A DNA stretch of 41,071 nucleotides, from NCBI GenBank assembly GCA_031580995.1, contig JAVLCC010000010.1, forward strand, positions 1 to 41,071, in the 5' to 3' direction. The stretch's first letter is position 1, and every line of letters starts with the position of its first letter. Positions 16,583-25,008 of the stretch are shown piece after piece. The notes below the pieces were generated by a model, which ran no database searches, was not told where the DNA came from, and was given only the letters and a program-made list of their open reading frames with translations. A program made the position numbers and the translations under genes. The stretch comes from CAJXVY01 sp031580995 (GTDB taxonomy: Bacteria > Actinomycetota > Actinomycetes > Actinomycetales > Microbacteriaceae).

Positions 16583-18094
16583 TTGAGGCAAAAGCCGCCA
16601 GCAGTTTTAGTGCTACTGGCGGTTTTTGCAACTCTGATTTCGCTTGTTCCGATTGCTTATCTGCTTTTCAGAGGCTCCCAAGCATTCGAGCAATTGCTCA
16701 TCGAACTACTCAGACCCAGAACTCTTGAATTACTTTTCAACACAACCATTCTGGTTGTTTCGGTGACACTGGCCTCACTTGTTATAGGCGTCATGCAGGC
16801 CTGGCTGGTTGTTAGAACAAACCTGCCCTTTAGAAACTTCTTTGCTGTCGCCGCAGCTTTGCCACTGGCCATGCCCAGTTATGTCTCAGCCTTTGGTTGG
16901 GTGAGTTTGTTTCCTGGGTTTTATGGGTTTTGGCCGTCTTTATTGGTGATGACCATGACCACAGCCCCCTATGTTTATCTGGCGGTGGCGGCATCTTTGG
17001 TGAGCAGTAATTTCCAAGCAGAGGAGGTTGCAAGATCTCTTGGTAAAAACCGCACTCAGGTGCTCAAATCTGTCACCTGGCCAATCATTCGCCCAGCAGC
17101 AACCGCTAGTTCATTGCTGGTTGCGCTTTATACACTGAGCGAATTCGGTGCCGTTGCAACACTCAGGTTTGAAACCTTTACGATCGGTGTATATAACGCC
17201 TACCGATCTAGTTTTGATAGAAACGCTGCAGCAGCGATTGCCATTGTGTTGGTTGTATTCACCTTGCTGATTCTCTACGGTGAGCGAAAATCCCGAGGCA
17301 AGGTTAGAAACTTTGAACCTCATTCGGGCAAGCGCATCAGGATTAAAATCTCTGGGCGTTATGGGTTCGCAAGTGGTCTTTTGGGACTGGCTTTTCTGGG
17401 AATAGGAATTCCGGTTGCCGCACTTGTGCGCTGGAGTGTTGTTGGATCCAGTAGGGCTGAACTAGAGAGACTAACGGATGCAGTTTTGGTAACAATTGGT
17501 TATTCCATTGCTGCAGGAATCATCATCACCCTGTTTGCTTTGGCAATAACTTTGGTGACAGTTAGATATAAATCCTCTTTGGCCTCGCCAATCGAGAGCG
17601 GTGTATGGATAGGTCATGCATTACCTGGAATCGTTGTTGCACTGTCGCTTGTGTTTTTGGGAGCGAATTTATTGCCAGGGATTTATCAAACAATTTGGAT
17701 TGTGCTAATTGCCTATGTGGCATTGTTTTTGCCAAACGGATTGGCGGGAATCAGAAACCCCGTCTCGCAGATTCCAATCGGTTTAGACGAGGTTGGAAGA
17801 TCATTGGGACAGTCTCGCCTGCAGATCCTCAGACGAATAACCTTGCCGATTGTTAGCCCCGGTGTTTTGGCATCTTTGGCGCTTGTCACACTGACTGTTA
17901 TGAAAGAGCTTCCAGCAACATTGTTGCTTCGCCCAACAGGGGTTGACACCTTGGCTACCAGGTTATGGGCATTGACTGATGCGAGTTCTTATGCGGCGGC
18001 TGCCCCCTATGGTTTATTGCTGTTTTTGTTAGGTGGAATACCTGCTTGGTTACTAAACAGACAGATTCGAAAAACACTGGATGCAACCACATAG
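16583..18094 (+). CDS. Iron(III) ABC transporter permease (two fused domains)
   Basis: A 503-residue membrane protein made of two homologous permease halves of the FbpB/SfuB type, each with about six helices. Both halves show an EAA loop, the contact with the ATPase: EEVARSLGKNRTQVLKSVTWP near residue 150 and DEVGRSLGQSRLQILRRITLP near residue 400. Having both halves in one chain is normal for iron permeases. The start is TTG, supported by CTAGGAG just upstream, only 8 bp after the binding-protein stop. The product works with its two neighbours as a ferric-iron importer. Confidence 0.93.
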   Translation: MRQKPPAVLVLLAVFATLISLVPIAYLLFRGSQAFEQLLIELLRPRTLELLFNTTILVVSVTLASLVIGVMQAWLVVRTNLPFRNFFAVAAALPLAMPSYVSAFGWVSLFPGFYGFWPSLLVMTMTTAPYVYLAVAASLVSSNFQAEEVARSLGKNRTQVLKSVTWPIIRPAATASSLLVALYTLSEFGAVATLRFETFTIGVYNAYRSSFDRNAAAAIAIVLVVFTLLILYGERKSRGKVRNFEPHSGKRIRIKISGRYGFASGLLGLAFLGIGIPVAALVRWSVVGSSRAELERLTDAVLVTIGYSIAAGIIITLFALAITLVTVRYKSSLASPIESGVWIGHALPGIVVALSLVFLGANLLPGIYQTIWIVLIAYVALFLPNGLAGIRNPVSQIPIGLDEVGRSLGQSRLQILRRITLPIVSPGVLASLALVTLTVMKELPATLLLRPTGVDTLATRLWALTDASSYAAAAPYGLLLFLLGGIPAWLLNRQIRKTLDATT

Positions 18095-18098
18095 GCTT

Positions 18099-19136
18099 AT
18101 GACGAACATGAAAAAACTTGAACTGAATAACCTCAGCAAATATTACGGTGAGCAGCTGGTGCTGGATGGGCTGAACCTTGAGGTCTATGAAGGCGAGCTG
18201 TTGGCTGTTTTGGGATCAAGTGGTGTTGGGAAATCAACACTTATTCGAACCCTCGCAGGGTTTGAATCAATCGATGGTGGCGAGATTTATCTTGATGGCA
18301 ATTTGATTGCCAATAAAGACACCGAGATTCCAGCAGAGAAGCGTGGAATAACAATCGTCCCGCAGGCGGCTTCGTTGTTTCCGCATCTAAGCGTCAGTCA
18401 AAACATTGCCTTCGGTATTGATAAATCCAACACCGAACGAGTTCAAGAATTACTAAGACTCACCCAGTTGGAATCTTTAGCTGACCGCATGCCTGAAAAC
18501 TTATCGGGAGGTCAGCAGCAAAGAGTTTCTTTGGCAAGAGCGTTAGCACCAAAGCCAAAGCTGATTCTGTTGGACGAGCCTTTTAGTGCTCTGGATCCAG
18601 AACTCAGAGACCAGCTAAGAAACGATGTTAGAAGAGTCATCAAAGCCGATGGGGCGACTGCGTTATTGGTCACCCATGATCAGGAGGAAGCTTTGTCAAT
18701 TGCTGATCGGGTGGCAGTGATGCGTGATGGTGTATTCGCTCAAATCGGAGACCCACTAGAGATTTATTCAGCTCCAGCGGATGTTGGGGTGGCGACGTTT
18801 TTGGGTGACAGCGTGATCATTCGCGGTGAGATCCACGATGGGAAGGTCATCACAGATCTTGGAAAGCTGAATCCACTCAATAACGTCACTGAGGGAACCG
18901 TGGGTCGGGTTGCGATTAGACCAGAGAATTTTTATCTGCAACCAAATCCAAAGGCTGAAAACTTTGTTATCGGCAGAACCTTTTTTGGTCACGATGCGCT
19001 GTTGGAGGTTCAAACCCCAACCATCAGGATTAAAGCTAGATCCAATGGTCCATTCGCTCCAGAGATAGGCATGCCTGTTACTGTTTGGGTTAGAGGAGCG
19101 GTTAATTTCTACGCAGATGCTGACGCGAGCAGTTAA
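18099..19136 (+). CDS. Iron(III) ABC transporter ATP-binding protein
   Basis: A 345-residue ATPase of the FbpC type that drives the importer. It has Walker A GSSGVGKST near residue 40, the signature LSGGQQQRVSLARAL, Walker B LILLDEPFSALD, and the switch histidine in LVTHDQEEAL. A C-terminal regulatory domain of about 110 residues (RVAIRPENFYL) follows. Three in-frame ATGs are possible at 18081, 18099 and 18108. The first overlaps the permease gene and none has a strong ribosome-binding site. I chose 18099, but 18108 (MKKLELNNLSKYYG) is equally plausible. Confidence 0.93.
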   Translation: MTNMKKLELNNLSKYYGEQLVLDGLNLEVYEGELLAVLGSSGVGKSTLIRTLAGFESIDGGEIYLDGNLIANKDTEIPAEKRGITIVPQAASLFPHLSVSQNIAFGIDKSNTERVQELLRLTQLESLADRMPENLSGGQQQRVSLARALAPKPKLILLDEPFSALDPELRDQLRNDVRRVIKADGATALLVTHDQEEALSIADRVAVMRDGVFAQIGDPLEIYSAPADVGVATFLGDSVIIRGEIHDGKVITDLGKLNPLNNVTEGTVGRVAIRPENFYLQPNPKAENFVIGRTFFGHDALLEVQTPTIRIKARSNGPFAPEIGMPVTVWVRGAVNFYADADASS

Positions 19137-19155
19137 CCTGACATTTACCTGGTGC

Positions 19156-19176
19156 TAGTTATTCATAAAATAACTA
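19156..19176. repeat. Inverted repeat between the iron importer and the mannosyltransferase gene
   Basis: TAGTTATT and AATAACTA form perfect 8-bp arms around CATAA. The stem is AT-rich and not followed by a T-tract, so it is a weak terminator at best. It may be an operator for the gene starting at 19199. Confidence 0.5.
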
Positions 19177-19198
19177 CGTCTAGTTTCGGAGGATGACT

Positions 19199-20338
19199 AT
19201 GAGAGTTGCAATCGTCACCGAATCATTCCTCCCCAGCACCAATGGTGTTACAAACTCTGTTTTGAGGGTTTTGGACACCTTCAAACAGCGTGATTTTGAA
19301 GCATTGGTAATTGCTCCAACCCGCACTGGTGAAAAACACAACGGTTATCCCGTTCACCAAACTGTTTCCTTTCCTCTGTTGCAATTCCCAGTTGCTGTTC
19401 CAGGCCCCTCCATCCAGCGAGAGCTGGATGATTTCAGGCCTGATGTTATTCACGTTGCAGCACCTTTCATGATTGGTGCTCAGGCAATTGCTTGGGGATC
19501 TAAAAACAACATCCCGGTGGTTGCTGTTTATCAAACAGATCTCAGTGGTTATATCGAGCGTTATGGATTGAGTTTTGCTCGTCCGGTGGTGGATCGAATG
19601 ATGGCAAGCATTCACGAAAAGGCTGATGTCAATTTGGCCCCAACCCCTGAGGCTGCAGAGTATTTAACCCGCATCGGAGTTCAAAACGTGGGCATCTGGG
19701 GAAGAGGGGTGGATCTTGATTTATTCAACCCCGCTCATAAAACCTCAGAAGAGGTTACAGAGCTCAGGAAGAAAATCGCTCCTAACGGGGAGCGCATAAT
19801 CGGTTTTGTTGGAAGGCTTGCTGCTGAGAAACAAGTTCACCGAATGAGTGAATTGCTTTCATTGAAAAACACCAAGTTTGTAATAGTTGGAGATGGTCCC
19901 GAGCGAACCCGACTGGAAGCGCAGTTTGCAGGTCACGGTGTTTATTTCGCAGGAAGACAGACTGCTTTGGATCTTGCCTATCACTACGCAGCTTTGGACA
20001 TGTTTGTGCACTTCGGAACCGAGGAGACCTTCGGGCAGACAATCCAAGAGGCTCAAGCCAGTGGGCTACCAGTGGTTGCACCCAATGTTGGTGGACCTAG
20101 GTTTTTGATTGAGGATGGGGTTAGCGGGTTTTTGGCAAACCCTGAAGGCCAGGGCGGTTATCAGCGTTTGGTCAGCAAGCTCTTAGAGGATGGAAAACTG
20201 CAGGAAAAGATGGCCCATGAGGCTCGTAAAGCGGTTACCAATAAATCTTGGGAGACAAACAACGCTAGGCTGATCGAGTTTTATCAGCAGGCCATTGAAC
20301 AGGTGGCTACAAAGGCGGCACGTATTGGATTGGCTTGA
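19199..20338 (+). CDS. mgtA: GT4 glycosyltransferase, MgtA-type alpha-mannosyltransferase
   Basis: A 379-residue GT-B enzyme. The N-terminal fold starts RVAIVTESFLPSTNGVTNSVLRVL, the form seen in MgtA (GDP-mannose-dependent alpha-mannosyltransferase acting on glycolipids), and QTDLSGYIERYG is also in that group. The donor-site region includes GFVGRLAAEKQ and the EX7E motif in EETFGQTIQEAQASGLPVVAP. It acts at the inner face of the membrane in lipoglycan synthesis, judged by family. GGAGG at 19188-19192 is 6 nt before the ATG at 19199 and adjacent to the ATG at 19193, so the later start is correct. The end overlaps the DedA gene. Confidence 0.82.
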   Translation: MRVAIVTESFLPSTNGVTNSVLRVLDTFKQRDFEALVIAPTRTGEKHNGYPVHQTVSFPLLQFPVAVPGPSIQRELDDFRPDVIHVAAPFMIGAQAIAWGSKNNIPVVAVYQTDLSGYIERYGLSFARPVVDRMMASIHEKADVNLAPTPEAAEYLTRIGVQNVGIWGRGVDLDLFNPAHKTSEEVTELRKKIAPNGERIIGFVGRLAAEKQVHRMSELLSLKNTKFVIVGDGPERTRLEAQFAGHGVYFAGRQTALDLAYHYAALDMFVHFGTEETFGQTIQEAQASGLPVVAPNVGGPRFLIEDGVSGFLANPEGQGGYQRLVSKLLEDGKLQEKMAHEARKAVTNKSWETNNARLIEFYQQAIEQVATKAARIGLA

Positions 20339-21026
20339 TGCTCAGGCAATCATTGACGCATTCGGTGATTGGGCAGTTCTAGCGGTTGTTGTCGTGCTGT
20401 TTTTAGAAACAGCCTTCATCTTCACAAGTTTTCTTCCGGGTGACTCGCTGTTATTCATCATCGGGTTGACGCTAAGCGTTGGAACAGGGTTTATCCCCGA
20501 CTGGCTTGGGTTTATTTTGATTTGGCTTGCAGCCTTTGGCGGAACCCAGCTGGGTTGGTATGTCGGTTATAAAATCGGGCCGCCGCTTTTCGAGCGAAGA
20601 GAAAACTTCATCTTCAACAAAAAAGTTGTTGAGACCACCAGAAAGTTTTTTGATAAATACGGCGTGAGGGCAATCATTTTGGCTCGCTTCGTTCCAATCA
20701 TCAGGGCTCTAGTTCCGATGTTTGCAGGAATCAGCAAAGTTGAGTTTCGAAGGTTCACAAAACTCAATGCCATTGGCGCGACTTTATGGCTGGGTGTTTT
20801 TATGGTTCCGGGTTATTTCTTGGGAAACCTGCCACTGGTCAAAGAAAACCTAGAAACAGCAGTTTTGATTGTGATTATCGTGAGTTCTTTGCCCTTCCCA
20901 ATTGAAATCCTCCGAACAGTGATTCAAAACCGCAGGGCCAAGAAAAAACAAGAGAAGCTTGATAAGGAATATGAAATTGCTGAGGGCTATACGGATCTAA
21001 ACAAGCTTCCCAACAATGATCAGTGA
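20325..21026 (+). CDS. DedA family membrane protein
   Basis: A 233-residue protein of the DedA/SNARE-associated family, now linked to undecaprenyl-phosphate or phospholipid flipping. It shows the FLPGDSLLFIIG segment after the first helix and the hallmark ARFVPIIRALVPMFAGISKVEFRRF, with arginines and prolines in place. The C-terminus is a basic cytoplasmic tail (RRAKKKQEKLDKEYE). The start is uncertain: TTG at 20325 gives MDWLDAQ, normal for the family, with AAGG(CGG) upstream, while TTG at 20295 would add ten odd residues. It overlaps the mannosyltransferase gene, so both may serve lipid-linked glycan metabolism. Confidence 0.85.
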   Translation: MDWLDAQAIIDAFGDWAVLAVVVVLFLETAFIFTSFLPGDSLLFIIGLTLSVGTGFIPDWLGFILIWLAAFGGTQLGWYVGYKIGPPLFERRENFIFNKKVVETTRKFFDKYGVRAIILARFVPIIRALVPMFAGISKVEFRRFTKLNAIGATLWLGVFMVPGYFLGNLPLVKENLETAVLIVIIVSSLPFPIEILRTVIQNRRAKKKQEKLDKEYEIAEGYTDLNKLPNNDQ

Positions 21027-21847
21027 GTGAGGATTTCCCAGTGTGGGGAAGTTATCGGCCTAAACGGCTCAAGCTTTTCACTTTTAGGACTCATCCCATC
21101 ACCACTGGTGACACCTTTTAGCTTTCTGTGGGTGAAGGGGATGACATCTTTGTATACCCACTTCAGTGTTTCTCTGACACCTCTGACCGGTGCGATTCTC
21201 TCGTAGTGCTCGGCTTCACGGAAGCGGTATTTCAAATCAAGTAATTTGGCGGCTTCGTTAGCCACTTTCACATGGCCGTGACCTGAGAAGTGAACCATGT
21301 CATCCGCCCAGAAACAAACATCACTGAAGTGTTCAATTCCAAATAGGTCTAACACCGGAACATTTAGTTCATGACCAAGACCGGTTATCAAATCACTCAT
21401 GCGCTCCGCACGATAGCGAAGGGGTCTAAACACCCTGAGGTGAAGCGGGTTGATGGTGTTGGCGATAATTACATCGCTTCCAGAATCGATAAGTTGCTGC
21501 AAGCCTTCTCTGTAGATGTTTCTAAGTTCCGGAAGTTTTTCAGGGGCAACAGTTAGATCATTGGAACCAGCCATCACCGTCACCAAATCAGCGTTTACTT
21601 CCAATGCTCGTTTTAGTTGCCAATCCATGATTGGTTTAATTTTTGAGCCTCTGAGGGCGAAGTTTGCAAACTCAAACCCGCGACCTTCATCTTCGGCTTC
21701 TTTGGCCAATAATCCTGCAAGTCTGTCAGTCCAGCCGTTGTATCTTCTGGTTTTGTGAAAGGTGAAGTCACCTAAGCCCTCGGAGAGACTGTCTCCGATT
21801 GCAACGTATGACCCATAAGGTTTTCCTATCACGATGTAATCAAGCAA
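21020..21847 (-). CDS. SGNH/GDSL hydrolase
   Basis: A 275-residue esterase or lipase-like enzyme of the SGNH superfamily. Block I is VAIGDSLSEGLGD with the nucleophile serine, block III is VMAGSNDLT, and block V is DMVHFSGHGHVKVA with the catalytic Asp-x2-His. No signal peptide is visible, so it should be cytoplasmic. GAGG 6 nt before the TTG at 21847 supports that start over the TTG at 21859. The 3' end overlaps the DedA gene by 7 bp (convergent). The substrate is unknown. Confidence 0.87.
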   Translation of the reverse strand: MLDYIVIGKPYGSYVAIGDSLSEGLGDFTFHKTRRYNGWTDRLAGLLAKEAEDEGRGFEFANFALRGSKIKPIMDWQLKRALEVNADLVTVMAGSNDLTVAPEKLPELRNIYREGLQQLIDSGSDVIIANTINPLHLRVFRPLRYRAERMSDLITGLGHELNVPVLDLFGIEHFSDVCFWADDMVHFSGHGHVKVANEAAKLLDLKYRFREAEHYERIAPVRGVRETLKWVYKDVIPFTHRKLKGVTSGDGMSPKSEKLEPFRPITSPHWEILTH

Positions 21848-21964
21848 TTTCAACCTCAAGCACAGTAAAAGCTTTGATTACGTGTTGGTATATTTTTGGT
21901 AAACAAATTCGCTTCACCGTGCCAATCAGCGGTGTTTCGGGCTTCTAGCAATAAGCTTTTGCCG

Positions 21965-23149
21965 ATGAAAAAATTACTTCTAAGCCCATTGGCTTTTATC
22001 GCCCTAAGCGGCATGGTTTTATCTTTAACGGCTTGTTCTTCGGAAGAGCCGGAGCAACCGGATGAAGAAATAACGGTTGTGGAAGAAGAGGATGAGCCTG
22101 AGGAGGAACCAGAGCCAATTGCTTATGACGTTGCCACTTTGACAGGCGTGAAGTTTTTTGAAAACAGCAATCCATTGCTCACAGGACCTGCCATCTCCGC
22201 CAAGATTGACAACTTCGCAATTGCTCGTCCGCAGTCTGGGTTGAATTCAGCGGACATAGTGGTTGTTGAGAGGGTTGAAAGTGGTCTGACAAGATTTGTT
22301 GCCACCTGGCACAGCTCCCTTCCTGAAGAGATTGGCCCAGTTAGATCAATCAGACCAATGGATCCAAACATTGTTGCCCCCTATGGAGGGATCATGGTTT
22401 ATTCAGGTGGTCAAGACAGGTTCATGGAACCGATGATGGCTACTGATTTATATAACGCCACAGAAGACACCGAGGTTGGCAAAGAGACTATGTTCCGAAA
22501 AGAGGGAACCGGTAGGCCCTATGAACACACCCTTTATGCTCGTGCGGGTGTTTTGGTTAGCCAACACGGTGACCTGGAAGCCCCTCCACAGCAGCTCACC
22601 TTTGCTGATCTGGAAGCAGAGCAAACCGCAAGTGTTGATGCAGGAGAGAGATTCAATCAGTTTCAGGTGAACTATAAAGAATCTGTGTCATCGTGGCTGA
22701 TGGGAAATGCTGAATACAGCTTCAGCGAGCAAGGTATTGAACTTCCAACAGGTGAAACCGACACTCATTCGGCGCTTCTGCGCTCTCAAGGTGAGACAGC
22801 CTTGATTGATGCTCTAACTGAATCTCAGGTCAGAGCGAAAAACGTGATTGTCATGGAAACTGAATTGGACTTCAGCGCCAAAGACCCAACTTATGGATCT
22901 ATCCCAGAGACTGTTTTAGTGGACTCTTCAGGTAGAGCATGGGTGTTTGCAGATAATAAATACTTAGAGATCACTTGGAGCAAACAGGGAGCTACTGATC
23001 CAATTGAATTCAACTTGCTTAACGGTGATCCCTTGGTGTTGACTCCTGGACCAACTTGGATTGAATACATGGATAGCTATTCGGCGAACATGGAAATTGA
23101 CGGCATGGAAATCGACGGCGAGGAACTTGACGGGGAGATTGCTCCCTAA
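21965..23149 (+). CDS. DUF3048 lipoprotein (YerB-like)
   Basis: From the ATG at 21965 the protein has 394 residues, with a signal peptide ending in the lipobox LTAC (lipidated Cys24). An acidic linker rich in Glu/Pro follows, and then the DUF3048 domain begins: PAISAKIDNFAIARPQSGLNSADIV, then GPVRSIRPMDPNIVAPYGGIMVYSGGQ. The C-terminal domain ends with VDSSGRAWVFADNKYLEITWSK, also standard. The function is unknown, as for YerB. The tail has a short repeat (MEIDGMEIDGEELDGE). An open frame starting at 21896 would bury the signal peptide and is rejected. The stop overlaps the DUF2256 gene start (TAATG). Confidence 0.88.
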   Translation: MKKLLLSPLAFIALSGMVLSLTACSSEEPEQPDEEITVVEEEDEPEEEPEPIAYDVATLTGVKFFENSNPLLTGPAISAKIDNFAIARPQSGLNSADIVVVERVESGLTRFVATWHSSLPEEIGPVRSIRPMDPNIVAPYGGIMVYSGGQDRFMEPMMATDLYNATEDTEVGKETMFRKEGTGRPYEHTLYARAGVLVSQHGDLEAPPQQLTFADLEAEQTASVDAGERFNQFQVNYKESVSSWLMGNAEYSFSEQGIELPTGETDTHSALLRSQGETALIDALTESQVRAKNVIVMETELDFSAKDPTYGSIPETVLVDSSGRAWVFADNKYLEITWSKQGATDPIEFNLLNGDPLVLTPGPTWIEYMDSYSANMEIDGMEIDGEELDGEIAP

Positions 23150-23289
23150 TGCCCCGTGGGGTTAGAAAAGAAAATCTTCCTGAGAAGACCTGTCAGCGGT
23201 GTGGGCGACCAATGGTTTGGCGAAAAGCCTGGGCAAAAAACTGGGAGAGCGTCAAATACTGCAGCGAGAAATGCAAACGTGGCGGTTAG
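23149..23289 (+). CDS. DUF2256 small zinc-ribbon-like protein
   Basis: A 46-residue basic protein. It contains KENLPEKTCQRCGRP, then VWRKAWAKNWESVKYCSEKC, which is the DUF2256 pattern: two Cys-x2/3-Cys pairs separated by tryptophan-rich sequence, probably binding zinc. The function of the family is unknown. The ATG shares one base with the preceding DUF3048 stop (TAATG), so translation is coupled. The last 4 bases overlap the convergent galU stop. It is short enough to be missed by ordinary length cut-offs. Confidence 0.88.
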   Translation: MPRGVRKENLPEKTCQRCGRPMVWRKAWAKNWESVKYCSEKCKRGG

Positions 23290-24161
23290 AGAGTTTTAGA
23301 AAACTCTTTGAGCCAGGTTTTTAGCTCATCGCCAATGTCTTCACGATCAACGGCGATTCGCAATGAAGCCTTGATGTAATCGACTTTGTCGCCGGTGTCG
23401 TATCTTCTGCCTCTGAAGATAACCCCATAAACCTCTGGCTGGGAGCTGTCTTTGCAAGAGGTTTTCAAGGCATCGGTTATTTGGATTTCGTTTCCTCTGC
23501 CGGGTTCGGTTTTTTCTAAAACATCGAATATTTCTGGTTTCAAAACATATCTACCGATGATTGCCAGATTGCTTGGGGCTTTGTCGTTATCTGGTTTTTC
23601 AACCAGGTTGGTGATCCTGACAACATCACCCTCACCTTCGACTTCTGCGCACCCATAGAGATGAATTTGTTCCGGGTCAACCTCCATCAAAGCAATCACA
23701 TGGGCCTGTTTTTGTTCGTGAACCTCAAGCATCCCCGATAGCAACTCATCACGTTCATCTATGACATCATCACCTAGCAAAACAGCAAAGCTTTGATTGC
23801 TGACGTGTTTTTTGGCTCTCAAAATGGCATGCCCCAGACCCCTTGGATCACCCTGACGCATGTAGTGAATATCCGCTAGCCGGTTTGAGATGCTGACTTC
23901 GTCAAGTTTTTTGGTATCGCCTTTTTTGTTTAGCGCATCTTCAATTTCACTTGCTCGATCGAAGTGGTTTTCCAGTGCATTTTTATTTCTTCCCGTGACC
24001 ATCAACAAATCATCAAGGCCTGCCCTAACTGCTTCCTCGACCACGTATTGGATAACGGGTTTATCAACTATTGGAAGCATCTCTTTGGGCATTGCTTTGG
24101 TGGCGGGTAAAAACCTGGTTCCCAAACCCGCTACCGGAATCACCGCTTTTGTTACTGGCAT
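23286..24161 (-). CDS. galU: UTP-glucose-1-phosphate uridylyltransferase
   Basis: Makes UDP-glucose from UTP and glucose-1-phosphate in the cytoplasm, the donor for glycans and the substrate of the Ugd enzyme encoded 3.5 kb away. The 291-residue length is normal. The nucleotide-binding N-terminus VIPVAGLGTRFLPATKAMPKEMLPIVDKP is diagnostic, along with VLLGDDVID and the conserved late RYDTGDKVDYIKA. TAGAGT (24169-24174) stands 7 nt before the ATG, so the mRNA is probably leaderless; this -10 overlaps the stop codon of the upstream gene. Confidence 0.95.
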   Translation of the reverse strand: MPVTKAVIPVAGLGTRFLPATKAMPKEMLPIVDKPVIQYVVEEAVRAGLDDLLMVTGRNKNALENHFDRASEIEDALNKKGDTKKLDEVSISNRLADIHYMRQGDPRGLGHAILRAKKHVSNQSFAVLLGDDVIDERDELLSGMLEVHEQKQAHVIALMEVDPEQIHLYGCAEVEGEGDVVRITNLVEKPDNDKAPSNLAIIGRYVLKPEIFDVLEKTEPGRGNEIQITDALKTSCKDSSQPEVYGVIFRGRRYDTGDKVDYIKASLRIAVDREDIGDELKTWLKEFSKTL

Positions 24162-24171
24162 AAATTCAACT

Positions 24172-24954
24172 CTAGGCCAATAGCTTGCCTAGCACCCCCA
24201 AAAATTCATGCCTCATAGAAACCCTGAATCTCTCAATTTCTTTTCTAAGGAAAATCTCATCCTCCAAGACATCTTTGAGTTTGGCGGTAATCACCGCTGG
24301 AGATTGACCCTTATCCAACATCTGGTAGCCAAACCCAAAACTGGAAAGTTCCATGTCATCAATAATCTGTTTTTCAGAAAGCGTTGAGTAAACATGCAAA
24401 AAAGGTGTCATTGCGCCTAAACCTAGCAATAGCCCCCCAGGCGTTGAAGTGATTCCAACACTGCTTTTGTGGGCCAGTGCAAGCAATTCGTGAATGGATA
24501 GAGTGTCGGCTATTTTCAAATAATCGGGATGACCCAAAGTCTCGGCAATGTTTTTTATTAGCTCAGAATTTTCGCCATTGGCAATCAAGACAACAGGCTT
24601 TGAAGTCCTGATATTTGATTTTTTCGCAATGTCCGCCCAAATATCAACCGAGCCAGTTTTTTGGATGCTTGGCTCAATCAAAATGTTTCCCGATCCAAAG
24701 CTTTCACTCAGTGTTGTGGCGGAGAGGGATATTCCGTCTGTGGAATAGCCAAATGAAGGGTGAGGTTGATCGGAAAGGTTTGCGCTGAGAGTTCCTTTGG
24801 TTTCGCTGTCCTCGCTTGTGATGATGAAACCAGAGGATGGGTCGCTACCAACCTCCACGCTTTCCCCAGTGAGTTCCATCAAAGCATCGATGGTGCCGAT
24901 AAGTGCCAAGTTTTCGGCGAGCGTGAGTTGTCTCTCAGGGATAATTGAAACCAT
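24172..24954 (-). CDS. GT-B-fold glycosyltransferase-like protein
   Basis: A 260-residue protein I cannot assign firmly. The C-terminal half has a GT-B donor-domain look: KPVVLIANGENSELIKNIAETLG, then LSIHELLALAHKSSVGITSTPGGLLLGLGAMTPFLHVYST. This parallels the GT9-type segment in which an ELLALI helix is followed by VGNDSGPxHLAAALGTP. A polysaccharide pyruvyltransferase-like relation is also possible. The N-terminal half is short for a full GT-B enzyme. TAACCT (24961-24966) lies 6 nt before the ATG at 24954, a leaderless-type start preferred to the TTG at 24957. It lies upstream of galU on the same strand, in the surface-glycan locus. Confidence 0.55.
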   Translation of the reverse strand: MVSIIPERQLTLAENLALIGTIDALMELTGESVEVGSDPSSGFIITSEDSETKGTLSANLSDQPHPSFGYSTDGISLSATTLSESFGSGNILIEPSIQKTGSVDIWADIAKKSNIRTSKPVVLIANGENSELIKNIAETLGHPDYLKIADTLSIHELLALAHKSSVGITSTPGGLLLGLGAMTPFLHVYSTLSEKQIIDDMELSSFGFGYQMLDKGQSPAVITAKLKDVLEDEIFLRKEIERFRVSMRHEFLGVLGKLLA

Positions 24955-25008
24955 CAATAAAGGTTACTGAGCATTCACCAAACAAGCCGTTAGGCGAAGA
25001 GGGAAATT

